From the NCBI GenBank assembly GCA_017848965.1, contig JAFIHA010000020.1:1-64000 (forward strand): a DNA stretch of 64,000 nucleotides, given 5' to 3'. Position 1 is the first letter of the stretch. Each line of letters begins with the position of its first letter. The DNA is from Dechloromonas aromatica (nom. nud.). Lineage in GTDB: Bacteria > Pseudomonadota > Gammaproteobacteria > Burkholderiales > Rhodocyclaceae. Both the position numbers and the translations under genes were made by a program. This document shows positions 47,087 to 57,097 of the stretch, in pieces. The notes below the pieces were generated by a model. The model was not told where the DNA came from, did no database searches, and was given only the letters and a program-made list of their open reading frames with translations.

Positions 47087-48184
47087 ATGATTTCCATGCA
47101 AACTCCGATCAAAACCCTGTTCATGCGCGGCGGCACCTCGCGCGGCCCCTTCTTCCGGGAAGCCGATCTGCCTGCCGACATCGCCAGCCGCGACCGCGTG
47201 CTGCTGGCGGTCATGGGCTCGCCCGACAAGCGCCAGATCGACGGTCTGGGCGGTGCCAATCCGCTGACCAGCAAGGTCGGCATCGTTCGTCCCAGCCAGA
47301 CCGCCGGCGTCGATCTCGATTTCCTGTTCGCCCAGTTGCAGCCGGAGAAGGACAGCGTCGATACGACGCCCAACTGCGGCAACATGCTGGCCGCGGTCGT
47401 GCCGTTCGCGTTGGAAACCGGCATGGTCGCCGCACAGGGGGAAACGACGACGCTGCGCGTGCTGACGCTCAATACCGGCATGCAGTGCGATATCACCGTC
47501 GAAACCCCGGGCGGCCGCGTCAATTACGCCGGCGCCGCGCACATCGACGGGGTGCCGGGCAGTTCGGCGCCGATCACGATCAACTTCCTCGATACCGCCG
47601 GTTCGGTCTGCTCCGGCCTGCTGCCGACCGGCAGGGTGCGCGACACGATCGACGGCATCGAGGTCACCTGCATCGACAACGGCATGCCGCTCGTCATCCT
47701 GCGCGCCGCCGACGTCGGTTGCAGCGGTTACGAGAGCGTCGCCGAACTCAATGCCGATGCGCCGCTGAAGGCGCGCATCGAACGCCTGCGCCTAGCCTGT
47801 GGCGAGGCGATGGGGCTGGGCGACGTCAGCGCCAAGAACTACCCGAAGATGACCTTGGTCGCGCCGCCGCAGGCGGGCGGCAGCATCGCGACGCGCAGCT
47901 TCATCCCGCATGTCTGCCACGACGCGATCGGCGTCCTGGCGGCGGTGACGGTTGGCACTGCCTGCGTCCTCGACGGTTCGGTGACCGCCGGCATCGCCGT
48001 CGTCCCGGCCGGCCACAGCAAGAAGATCTCGGTCGAGCATCCGACCGGCGAATTCAGCGTCGAGCTCGAGCTCGATCCGGAAAACCCGCAGAACGTCCGC
48101 CGTGCCGCGCTGCTGCGCACGGCGCGGCTGATCATGCGCGGCGAGGTGATGGTGCCAGCGGAGGTCTGGCCAGGGAAGGCATAG
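47087..48184 (+). CDS. galD: 4-oxalomesaconate tautomerase/isomerase (PrpF family)
   Basis: The 365-residue PrpF-like protein has a diaminopimelate-epimerase fold. It starts with FMRGGTSRGPFFREADLP. TTPNCGNMLAAVVPFALE carries a likely catalytic cysteine, and TAGSVCSGLLPTG the second. GalD/LigU enzymes interconvert keto/enol or double-bond isomers of 4-oxalomesaconate between LigI and LigJ. ATG codons at 47087 and 47096 are both possible; neither has a strong ribosome site. A PrpF-type aconitate isomerase is an alternative, but the lig context favours GalD. Confidence 0.9.
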   Translation: MISMQTPIKTLFMRGGTSRGPFFREADLPADIASRDRVLLAVMGSPDKRQIDGLGGANPLTSKVGIVRPSQTAGVDLDFLFAQLQPEKDSVDTTPNCGNMLAAVVPFALETGMVAAQGETTTLRVLTLNTGMQCDITVETPGGRVNYAGAAHIDGVPGSSAPITINFLDTAGSVCSGLLPTGRVRDTIDGIEVTCIDNGMPLVILRAADVGCSGYESVAELNADAPLKARIERLRLACGEAMGLGDVSAKNYPKMTLVAPPQAGGSIATRSFIPHVCHDAIGVLAAVTVGTACVLDGSVTAGIAVVPAGHSKKISVEHPTGEFSVELELDPENPQNVRRAALLRTARLIMRGEVMVPAEVWPGKA

Positions 48185-48231
48185 CAGTATTTCTAAATAA
48201 CAGACCGCCAGCCAAGGCGGAGGAGACTTTC

Positions 48232-49626
48232 ATGACAACTCAGAATCGACCGCTCGATGTGCAGAAGTTCATCGACGACAACAAGTTTTCCCGCTTCCAG
48301 TGGCTGGTCTTCGCCGTCAGCTTCCTGGTCATCCTGCTCGATGGTTTCGACACCGCCGCTATCGGCTACATCGCCCCGTCGCTGTTGAAGGAGTGGGGGA
48401 TCGCCAAGCCGCAACTGGCGCCGGTGCTGAGTGCCGCGCTCGCCGGCCTGGCCGTTGGCGCCGTGCTGATCGGTCCCTTTGCCGACCGTTTCGGCCGCAA
48501 GTACCTGCTGACCGGCGCGGTTGCCCTGTTCGGCGTCGCCAGCCTGGCGTCGACGACCTCCGGCTCGCTCGACGAACTGGTCATCTGGCGTTTCGTCACC
48601 GGTCTCGGCCTGGGCGCCGCGATGCCGCTGGCGGTGACACTGGCCAGCGAGTTCGCGCCGACCCGTCGGCGTGCCGTCCTGACCAGTGCGATGTTCACCG
48701 GTTTCCCGCTCGGCGCCGCGCTGGGCGGTTTTCTCGCCGCCTGGATGATCCCGCACTGGGGCTGGCGTAGCGTGCTCGAACTCGGCGGCGTGCTGCCGAT
48801 CGTGCTCGCCCTGTTCATGTTGTTCACGCTGCCGGAATCGGTGCGCTATCTGGTCGCCCGCGGCGCCTCTGCCGAGCGTGTCCGCGCCGTGCTGGGGCGG
48901 ATTTCGGCGAGCATCGGCAAGGCCGAACGTTTCGTCCTCGGCGAGACCGTAGTCGCCAAGGTGGCGAACGATCAGGGCAAGTCCGGCGTCGCGCTGATCC
49001 TGTCGCGCTCCTATGTCGTCGGTTCGGCGATGCTGTGGCTGACCTACGGCATGGGCATCGTGATTTTCTACGCGCTGATCAACTGGATGCCGATCCTGTT
49101 GAAGGATGCCGGCCTCGAACCGCAGACGGCGCTGCTCGTCACCTCGCTGTTCCCGCTGGGCGGGGTCGGCGCCATCGCCTTCGGCCTGCTGATGGACAAG
49201 TTCAACGCCAACCGCGTGATCATGATCGGTTACCTGATCACCGCCGCCTGCGTCTATGCGATCGGCCAGGTCGCCGGAAACCTCGGTTGGCTGGTGGTCA
49301 TGGTCTTCGTCGGCGGTGCCGTGATGAACACCACGCAGACCAGCATGCCGGCGCTGGCCGCGGCTTTCTACCCGACCGCCGGGCGGGCCACCGGGGTCGC
49401 CTGGATGATGGCGATCGGCCGCATCGGCGCCGTCGCCGCGCCCTTCCTGGTCGCCGAACTGCAACGTCGCCACTTCGATTTCGCGCAGATTTTCGCGGTG
49501 CTGGCGATTCCCGGCGTGATCGCCGCGATCGCCCTGTTCGTCAAGAACGCCTCGCACCCGGAAAAGTCCGTCGCCGACGCGGAGCCGGACGAGGCGCCGG
49601 CGGTCCCGGTCACCAGCCAGTCCTGA
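48232..49626 (+). CDS. MFS aromatic acid:proton symporter (AAHS, PcaK-like)
   Basis: The 464-residue, 12-helix transporter has the AAHS hallmarks: LVILLDGFDTAAIGYIAPSL in helix 1 with the essential aspartate, FADRFGRKYLLTGAV in the loop between helices 2 and 3, and TYGMGIVIFYALINWMPILL with the LINWMP block. It should import protocatechuate, 4-hydroxybenzoate or a related acid. GGCGGAGGAG lies before the ATG at 48232. Its gene lies between galD and a porin. Confidence 0.93.
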   Translation: MTTQNRPLDVQKFIDDNKFSRFQWLVFAVSFLVILLDGFDTAAIGYIAPSLLKEWGIAKPQLAPVLSAALAGLAVGAVLIGPFADRFGRKYLLTGAVALFGVASLASTTSGSLDELVIWRFVTGLGLGAAMPLAVTLASEFAPTRRRAVLTSAMFTGFPLGAALGGFLAAWMIPHWGWRSVLELGGVLPIVLALFMLFTLPESVRYLVARGASAERVRAVLGRISASIGKAERFVLGETVVAKVANDQGKSGVALILSRSYVVGSAMLWLTYGMGIVIFYALINWMPILLKDAGLEPQTALLVTSLFPLGGVGAIAFGLLMDKFNANRVIMIGYLITAACVYAIGQVAGNLGWLVVMVFVGGAVMNTTQTSMPALAAAFYPTAGRATGVAWMMAIGRIGAVAAPFLVAELQRRHFDFAQIFAVLAIPGVIAAIALFVKNASHPEKSVADAEPDEAPAVPVTSQS

Positions 49627-49688
49627 ACGACAAGGAACATTGCGACTCTCGCTGCGGGCTGCCTGGGCAGTCGCGGCGGGGCGCCGTG

Positions 49689-49717
49689 CAGCTTGCCGGA
49701 ATCCGTCCGGCAAGCTG
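49689..49717 (+). other. Strong hairpin in the MFS-porin gap
   Basis: CAGCTTGCCGG and CCGGCAAGCTG form a perfect 11-bp stem around a 7-nt loop. No T run follows, so an RNA-processing or mRNA-stabilising element is more likely than a terminator. Confidence 0.6.
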
Positions 49718-49725
49718 AGGAGGAG

Positions 49726-49742
49726 GGCGAATGTCATTCGCC
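49726..49742 (+). other. Second hairpin before the porin gene
   Basis: GGCGAAT-GTC-ATTCGCC is a 7-bp stem with a 3-nt loop, 8 nt after the stronger hairpin and 50 nt before the porin start. Confidence 0.45.
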
Positions 49743-49792
49743 GATGCTTTCCGTGCTGCGGAAGGTCAATTTGTTTGAGGAGGAGTACTCAA

Positions 49793-50935
49793 TTGAAAAA
49801 GAAAATCATCGCCCTGGCAGTGCCCGCCGCGCTTTGCGCACCGGTTATCGCGCAGGAGAATGTCCAGGTCTACGGCATCTTCGATATCGGTGTCGCCAGC
49901 ATCGATGCCGGCGGCAAGGAGCGGCGCAACAAGGTCGATAGCGGCCTGCTGCGCACCTCGCGTCTCGGCTTCAAGGGTAGCGAGGATCTCGGCAACGGGC
50001 TGAAGGTCAACTTCGTGCTCGAGTACCGGCTCAACGTCGATCTCGATGAAGGGATCGGCGGCAACTACCGCAGCGATGCGGCCGGCGTCCAGGGCAGCAC
50101 CTCCGGCCCGGCCCGCCAGCAACTGCTCGGCCTGAGTGGCAACTTCGGTACCGTCGCTTTCGGCCGCATGAACACCACGGCCTTTGACTGGGCGGTCAAA
50201 TACACGGTGCTCGGGGCCTCCGCCTTCGACGTCACCGGCAACAACGCGATGGCTGCCGGCAGCCGGATCAATCCGGTCGGCGATATTCGCCTCTCCAACG
50301 TCATCGCCTACAAGTCGCCAGCGTTTGCCGGCTTCCGTTTCGACGTGAACTATGCTCGCCCGATCGAGGAGGCCGCCGCCGGCAATGGTCGCCTCGAGAC
50401 CGCCCAGCTCGGGCTGTACTATGACAACGGTCCGCTGTCGGTCGGCGCCGTCTTCGACAATATCGATGGGCATGGCAACGCCACGCTGACCCTGAGTTCG
50501 CTGGCCTTCGCGCGCGGTGCCGGCTTCCCGCCGGGGACGACGGTGGTGCGCTACGACGATCTCGAAGTGAAGAGCCAGAACCTTGGCGTCGCCTACGATT
50601 TCGGCGTCCTGAAGGCGAAGGCGACGTATCAGCGCGACAAGTTCATGGATCTCTCGGCCAACAAGGTCTGGGGCGTCGGGGTGGAAGTGCCGGTATCCGC
50701 CAAGGGCACCGTGCATGCCGTCTATTCCGCTTCCTCGGTCAAGACCCAGAACAAGGCGGATTCGCAGGGCTTCTCGCTGGCCTACACGCACAACCTGAGC
50801 AAGCGCACCATCGCCTATGCCGGCCTCTCCTGGCAAGACAACGAGCGCAACGGCACTTCCGGGATCTGGGCGACCGCGCCGGATGCCGGCAAGGACGTCA
50901 AGATGCTCGCCGCCGGCATCACGCACATGTTCTGA
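49793..50935 (+). CDS. Outer-membrane general porin (trimeric, betaproteobacterial type)
   Basis: The 380-residue protein begins with a signal peptide (KKKIIALAVPAALCAPVIAQ, cleavage after AQ or IA). The porin start follows: VQVYGIFDIGVASIDAGG and SRLGFKGSEDLGNGLKVNFVLEY. Alternating beta strands end in a C-terminal aromatic (ITHMF), as outer-membrane barrels need. The start is TTG at 49793, the only start that keeps the signal peptide, with AGGAGGAG 7 nt upstream. It probably admits aromatic acids, with the MFS symporter acting at the inner membrane. Confidence 0.93.
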   Translation: MKKKIIALAVPAALCAPVIAQENVQVYGIFDIGVASIDAGGKERRNKVDSGLLRTSRLGFKGSEDLGNGLKVNFVLEYRLNVDLDEGIGGNYRSDAAGVQGSTSGPARQQLLGLSGNFGTVAFGRMNTTAFDWAVKYTVLGASAFDVTGNNAMAAGSRINPVGDIRLSNVIAYKSPAFAGFRFDVNYARPIEEAAAGNGRLETAQLGLYYDNGPLSVGAVFDNIDGHGNATLTLSSLAFARGAGFPPGTTVVRYDDLEVKSQNLGVAYDFGVLKAKATYQRDKFMDLSANKVWGVGVEVPVSAKGTVHAVYSASSVKTQNKADSQGFSLAYTHNLSKRTIAYAGLSWQDNERNGTSGIWATAPDAGKDVKMLAAGITHMF

Positions 50936-50960
50936 TCGCCGCTTCCGGCATCGCCTGTGG

Positions 50961-51002
50961 CCCGTGTTCCGTCACTGCAAACTGGCGGAACACGGGTTTT
51001 TT
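50961..51002 (+). terminator. Rho-independent terminator of the galD-porin operon
   Basis: CCCGTGTTCCG / CGGAACACGGG form an 11-bp stem with a 14-nt loop, followed by six T residues, 25 nt after the porin stop. Confidence 0.92.
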
Positions 51003-51019
51003 GCAAAATTCGCCTCTTT

Positions 51020-51062
51020 CATAACGAAAAGGCATAGCAGCTAGTCGGGGCCTTTCCTGTTC
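51020..51062 (+). promoter_or_regulatory. 43-bp repeated regulatory element, copy 2 (before ligJ)
   Basis: The second copy of the element at 47022-47064 (36/43 identical, no gaps). It lies 96 nt before the ligJ ATG and 18 nt after the porin terminator. The shared right end CCTTTCCTGTTC goes beyond what a single dimer site would need, so promoter or leader sequence is probably included. Confidence 0.75.
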
Positions 51063-51158
51063 AGTGAGCGGGGGCTTGCGCAGAATCCTTTCCTGAAATC
51101 ACTGCGGCGCCGGGCAGCCGGCGCACGACGGACGACAACGAACGAAAAGGAAAACGGC

Positions 51159-52184
51159 ATGATCATCGACATCCACGGCCACTACACGACGGCACCGAAA
51201 GCGCTGGAAGAATGGCGCAACCGCCAGGTCGCCAGCCTCAAGGATCCGGCGCTGGCACCCAAGCTCAGCGAACTGCAGATCAGCGACGACGACCTGCGCC
51301 AGACCATCGAACAGAACCAGCTCAAGCTGATGAAGGAACGCGGCGCCGACCTCACCATCTTCAGCCCGCGCGCCAGCTTCATGGCCCACCACATCGGCGA
51401 CTACCAGACTTCGGCGACCTGGGCGGCCATCTGCAACGAGCTGTGCTTCCGCGTTGCCGAATTGTTCCCGGACAACTTCATCGGCGCCGCGATGCTGCCG
51501 CAGTCGCCGGGTGTCGATCCGAAGACCTGCATCGCCGAACTGGAAAAGTGCGTCAAGGAATACGGTTTCGTCGGCATCAACCTCAATCCCGATCCGTCGG
51601 GCGGCCACTGGACCAGCCCGCCGCTGACCGACCGCCACTGGTACCCGATCTACGAAAAGATGGTCGAGTACGACATCCCGGCGATGATCCACGTCAGCAC
51701 CAGTTGCAACGCCTGCTTCCACACCACCGGCGCGCACTACATCAACGCCGACACGACGGCGGTGATGCAGTTGATCCAGGGCGACCTGTTCAAGGACTTC
51801 CCGACCCTGAAGTTCGTCATCCCGCACGGCGGCGGCGCCGCCCCCTACCACTGGGGGCGTTACCGCGGCCTGGCGCAGGAACTGAAGAAGCCGCTGCTCG
51901 ACGACCACCTGCTCAACAACGTCTTCTTCGACACCTGCGTCTATCACCAGCCGGGCGTCGACCTGCTGACCCGCGTCATCCCGGTCAAGAACGTGCTGTT
52001 CGCGTCCGAGATGATCGGCGCCGTGCGCGGCATCGACCCGCAGACCGGCCACTACTACGACGACACCAAGCGCTACATCGAGGCCGCCGACCTGACCGCC
52101 GAAGAGCGCTACATGATCTACGAAGGCAACGCCCGCCGCGTCTATCCGCGGCTCGATGCCGCCCTGAAGGCCCGCGGCCGCTGA
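51159..52184 (+). CDS. ligJ: 4-oxalomesaconate hydratase
   Basis: The 341-residue amidohydrolase-fold zinc enzyme starts MIIDIHGHYTTAPKALEEWR, as the Sphingobium enzyme does, and has the same length. Metal and active-site stretches: IDIHGHY, MIHVSTSCNACFHTTGAHYIN, VIPHGGGAAPYHWGR and LFASEMIGAVRGIDP. It hydrates 4-oxalomesaconate to 4-carboxy-4-hydroxy-2-oxoadipate. AAGGA precedes the ATG. First gene of the ring-cleavage operon. Confidence 0.96.
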   Translation: MIIDIHGHYTTAPKALEEWRNRQVASLKDPALAPKLSELQISDDDLRQTIEQNQLKLMKERGADLTIFSPRASFMAHHIGDYQTSATWAAICNELCFRVAELFPDNFIGAAMLPQSPGVDPKTCIAELEKCVKEYGFVGINLNPDPSGGHWTSPPLTDRHWYPIYEKMVEYDIPAMIHVSTSCNACFHTTGAHYINADTTAVMQLIQGDLFKDFPTLKFVIPHGGGAAPYHWGRYRGLAQELKKPLLDDHLLNNVFFDTCVYHQPGVDLLTRVIPVKNVLFASEMIGAVRGIDPQTGHYYDDTKRYIEAADLTAEERYMIYEGNARRVYPRLDAALKARGR

Positions 52185-52194
52185 GGAGAACACC

Positions 52195-52890
52195 ATGACC
52201 CAACCGATGAACCAGCTTGGCATCGTCAAGCGCAACATCCAGCGCGCCGAGCGCGCCGCCGTTGAAAAACTGTCGCGTTTCGGTGTCGCCACCATCCACG
52301 AGGCGATGGGACGGGTCGGCCTGATGAAGCCGACGATCCGCCCGATCTACGCCGGCGCCCACCTGTGCGGCACGGCGGTCACCGTCCTGCTGCAGCCCGG
52401 CGACAACTGGATGCTGCACGTCGCCGCCGAACAACTGCAGCCGGGCGACGTCTGCGTCGCCGGCTGCACCGCCGACAGCACCGACGGCTTCTTCGGCGAC
52501 CTGCTCGCCACTTCCTACCAGTCGCGCGGTGCCGTCGGCCTGATCATCGACGGCGGCGTGCGCGACGTGAAGGACCTGACGGCGATGGGCTTCCCGGTGT
52601 TCAGTCGGGCGATCCACGCCAAGGGCTGCACGCGGGCGACGCTCGGCTCGGTCAACATCCCGGTGGTCTGCGCAGGCGCCATCGTCAATCCCGGCGACGT
52701 GGTGATCGCCGACGACGACGGCGTGGTCGTCGTGCCGGCCGCCCTCGCCCAGCAGGTGGCCGATGCCGCCGAAGCGCGCGAGAACAACGAGACCGCCAAG
52801 CGCGCCCGTTTCGCCGCCGGCGAACTGGGGCTCGACATGTACGCGCTGCGCGAACCGCTGGCCAAGGCCGGCCTCAAGTACATCGACTGA
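52195..52890 (+). CDS. ligK: 4-carboxy-4-hydroxy-2-oxoadipate aldolase/oxaloacetate decarboxylase
   Basis: The 231-residue RraA-fold, divalent-metal aldolase has VATIHEAMGRVGLMKP, the metal/substrate loop GLIIDGGVRDVKDL (Arg-Asp pair) and VICAD-like VVIADDDGVVVVPAALA. It cleaves the C6 hydroxy-keto acid to pyruvate and oxaloacetate, the last step of the 4,5-pathway. It is 10 nt after ligJ, with GAGGAG before the ATG. Confidence 0.96.
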   Translation: MTQPMNQLGIVKRNIQRAERAAVEKLSRFGVATIHEAMGRVGLMKPTIRPIYAGAHLCGTAVTVLLQPGDNWMLHVAAEQLQPGDVCVAGCTADSTDGFFGDLLATSYQSRGAVGLIIDGGVRDVKDLTAMGFPVFSRAIHAKGCTRATLGSVNIPVVCAGAIVNPGDVVIADDDGVVVVPAALAQQVADAAEARENNETAKRARFAAGELGLDMYALREPLAKAGLKYID

Positions 52891-52892
52891 AC

Positions 52893-53834
52893 ATGAACGC
52901 ACCGACGCCCAAGGAAATCATGGAATTCACCAAGACCCCCGGCTGGCTCGACTGGTACGCCGGCCCGAGCCAGCCCGCTTTCAAGTTGCCGGCTGGCGCG
53001 GTTGACGCGCACTGCCACGTCTTCGGCCCCGGCGCCGAGTTCCCCTACGCCCCGGAACGCAAGTACACGCCCTGCGATGCCTCGAAACAGCAGCTCTACG
53101 CGCTGCGCGACCACCTCGGTTTCGCCCGCAACGTCGTCGTCCAGGCCACCTGCCACGGCGCCGACAACCGGGCCATGCTCGACGCGTTGATCCATAGCGG
53201 CGGCAAGGCGCGCGGCGTCGCCACCGTGCGCCGCAGCGTCAGCGACGAGGAATTGCAGGCGATGCACGACGCCGGCGTGCGCGGCGTGCGCTTCAACTTC
53301 GTCAAGCGCCTGGTCGATTTCACGCCGAAGGACGAACTGCTGGAGATCGCCGGCCGCATCGCCAGGTTTGGCTGGCATGTCGTGATCTACTTCGAGGCGG
53401 TCGACCTGCCGGAGCTGTGGGATTTCTTCACCGCCTTGCCGACCACCGTCGTCGTCGACCACATGGGCCGGCCCGACGTTGCCAAGCCGGTCGACGGCCC
53501 GGAATTCGAACTCTTCCTGAAGTTCATGCGCGACAATCCGAACGTCTGGAGCAAGGTCAGTTGTCCCGAGCGCCTGTCGCTGACGGGGCCCAAGGCACTG
53601 GCTGGCGAACGCAATGCTTACGCCGACGTCGTGCCCTTCGCCCGCCGCGTCGTCGAGGAATTTCCCGACCGCGTGCTATGGGGAACCGACTGGCCGCACC
53701 CGAATCTCAAGGACCACATGCCGGACGACGGCCTGCTGGTCGATTTCATCCCGCACATCGCGCCGACCGCCGAGTTGCAGCAAAAGCTGCTCGTGGCCAA
53801 CCCGATGCGCCTTTACTGGCCCGAGGAGCTCTGA
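52893..53834 (+). CDS. ligI: 2-pyrone-4,6-dicarboxylate lactonase
   Basis: The 313-residue amidohydrolase-fold enzyme has DAHCHVFGPGAEFPYAPERKYTP, VVQATCHGADNRAML, GVRFNFVKRLVD, VVDHMGRPDV and the catalytic aspartate in LWGTDWPHPNLK. It opens the pyrone ring to 4-oxalomesaconate and is unusual in not needing a metal. The start at 52893 is 2 nt after ligK; a later methionine at 52920 is possible. Confidence 0.96.
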   Translation: MNAPTPKEIMEFTKTPGWLDWYAGPSQPAFKLPAGAVDAHCHVFGPGAEFPYAPERKYTPCDASKQQLYALRDHLGFARNVVVQATCHGADNRAMLDALIHSGGKARGVATVRRSVSDEELQAMHDAGVRGVRFNFVKRLVDFTPKDELLEIAGRIARFGWHVVIYFEAVDLPELWDFFTALPTTVVVDHMGRPDVAKPVDGPEFELFLKFMRDNPNVWSKVSCPERLSLTGPKALAGERNAYADVVPFARRVVEEFPDRVLWGTDWPHPNLKDHMPDDGLLVDFIPHIAPTAELQQKLLVANPMRLYWPEEL

Positions 53835-53837
53835 GCG

Positions 53838-54281
53838 ATGGCGCTCGACAAACCCTACCAGGACATTCCCGGCACGATCATTTTCGACGCCGAGCAGTCG
53901 CGCAAGGGCTACTGGCTGAACCAGTTCTGCATGTCGTTGATGTCGTCCGAGAACCGCGCCCGCTTCAAGGCCGACGAGCGCGCCTACCTCGACGCCTGGC
54001 CAATGAGCGAGGAACAGAAGCAGGCCGTGCTGGCGCGCGATCTCAACTGGTGCATGCGCACCGGCGGCAACATCTACTTCCTGGCCAAGATCGGCGCCAC
54101 CGACGGCAAGAGCTTCCAGCAGATGGCCGGCTCGATGACCGGCATGACGGAAGACGAATACCGGGCGATGATGCTGGCCGGCGGCCGCTCGGCCGATGGC
54201 AACCGCCGCCTCGGCGAGGACGGCGACGCGCAGCCGCAGCACCAGCCGCAGGGTGCGGCCGGCAAGAAAGGAAACGCATAA
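53838..54281 (+). CDS. ligA: Protocatechuate 4,5-dioxygenase alpha subunit
   Basis: The 147-residue small subunit closes the active site of the extradiol dioxygenase. The family block is PGTIIFDAEQSRKGYWLNQFCMSLM, then RFKADERAYLDAW and NWCMRTGGNIYFLAKI. The length fits Comamonas PmdA (about 149). The C-terminal 30 residues are Gln/Gly-rich and likely disordered. It is 3 nt after ligI and directly abuts ligB. Confidence 0.96.
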   Translation: MALDKPYQDIPGTIIFDAEQSRKGYWLNQFCMSLMSSENRARFKADERAYLDAWPMSEEQKQAVLARDLNWCMRTGGNIYFLAKIGATDGKSFQQMAGSMTGMTEDEYRAMMLAGGRSADGNRRLGEDGDAQPQHQPQGAAGKKGNA

Positions 54282-56089
<1,808 letters not shown>

Positions 56090-56101
56090 GCGAGGCGCAG
56101 C

Positions 56102-57097
56102 GTGCTGAAGAGAAAAGTCGGGCCGTTCGAGGTCGGGGCCATCGGTCTCGGCTGCATGAACCTGAGCCACGCCTACGGCCAGCCGCCGAGCGCCGAGGCA
56201 GCGGCCGCCCTGCTGCTGCAGGCGCTCGACAGTGGGGTCGATTTCTTCGACACCGCCGCACTGTACGGCTTCGGCGCCAACGAAAGCCTGCTCGGCCGGG
56301 TCCTCAAGCCGCATCGCCAGCGTTTCGTGCTGGCCAGCAAATGCGGCATGACCGGGGTCGATGGCAAGCGGGTGATCGACGGTCGCCCGGCAACGATCAA
56401 GGCGACCTGCGACGCGGCCCTGCAGCGTCTGCAGACCGAGGTGATCGACCTCTACTACCTGCATCGGCGCGACTTCAAGGTGCCGATCGAGGACAGCGTC
56501 GGCGCCCTGGCCGACCTCGTCGTCGCCGGCAAGATCCGCGCGATCGGTCTCTCGGAGGTGTCGGCCGAAACCCTGCGCCGGGCGCACGCCGTGCATCCGG
56601 TCAGCGCCGTGCAGAGTGAGTATTCGCTCTGGTCGCGCGAGCCGGAAATCGCCGTTCTCGAAACCTGTCGCGAGATCGGCGCCGCTTTCGTCGCCTTCAG
56701 TCCGCTGGCGCGCGGCTTCCTCGGCGGCGAGTTGAGCGACCCGGCGGCGCAGTTGCCGCCCGGCGACCTGCGCCTGGCGATGCCGCGTTTCGCGCCCGAC
56801 AACTACGCGCGCAACCGGCGCCTGCTCGACGGCTACCGCGCCATCGCCGACGAAGCCGGCTGCAGCCCGGCGCAACTGGCGCTGGCCTGGGTCCTGCACC
56901 GGCAGCCGCATACGCTGGTCATTCCCGGTACCCGTTCGCCGGCGCATCTCGCCGACAACCTCGGCGCCGCCCGGGTCAGCCTGGGGAGCGACTTGATCGC
57001 CCGCCTCGACGCATTGATCAACCGGCATACCGTCAGCGGTCCGCGCTACAACGCGGCGACGCTGGCCGAAATCGACACCGAGCGCTTCCCGGAATGA
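56102..57097 (+). CDS. Aldo/keto reductase
   Basis: The 331-residue TIM-barrel NADPH oxidoreductase of the AKR superfamily carries the catalytic tetrad Asp/Tyr in FFDTAALYG, Lys in LASKCGM and His in LYYLHRRD. The cofactor block is PGTRSPAHLADNLGA. The start codon is GTG. It lies in the lig operon, 12 nt after ligC, and overlaps the next MFS gene. No lig-pathway step calls for it, so it may reduce aromatic aldehydes or a shunt product. Confidence 0.9.
   Translation: MLKRKVGPFEVGAIGLGCMNLSHAYGQPPSAEAAAALLLQALDSGVDFFDTAALYGFGANESLLGRVLKPHRQRFVLASKCGMTGVDGKRVIDGRPATIKATCDAALQRLQTEVIDLYYLHRRDFKVPIEDSVGALADLVVAGKIRAIGLSEVSAETLRRAHAVHPVSAVQSEYSLWSREPEIAVLETCREIGAAFVAFSPLARGFLGGELSDPAAQLPPGDLRLAMPRFAPDNYARNRRLLDGYRAIADEAGCSPAQLALAWVLHRQPHTLVIPGTRSPAHLADNLGAARVSLGSDLIARLDALINRHTVSGPRYNAATLAEIDTERFPE

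Noticed and set aside
46882..47542. Minus-strand open frames of 213 and 218 codons over the galD 5' end
   Set aside because: They overlap galD antisense and run into non-coding DNA; no ribosome site or domain.
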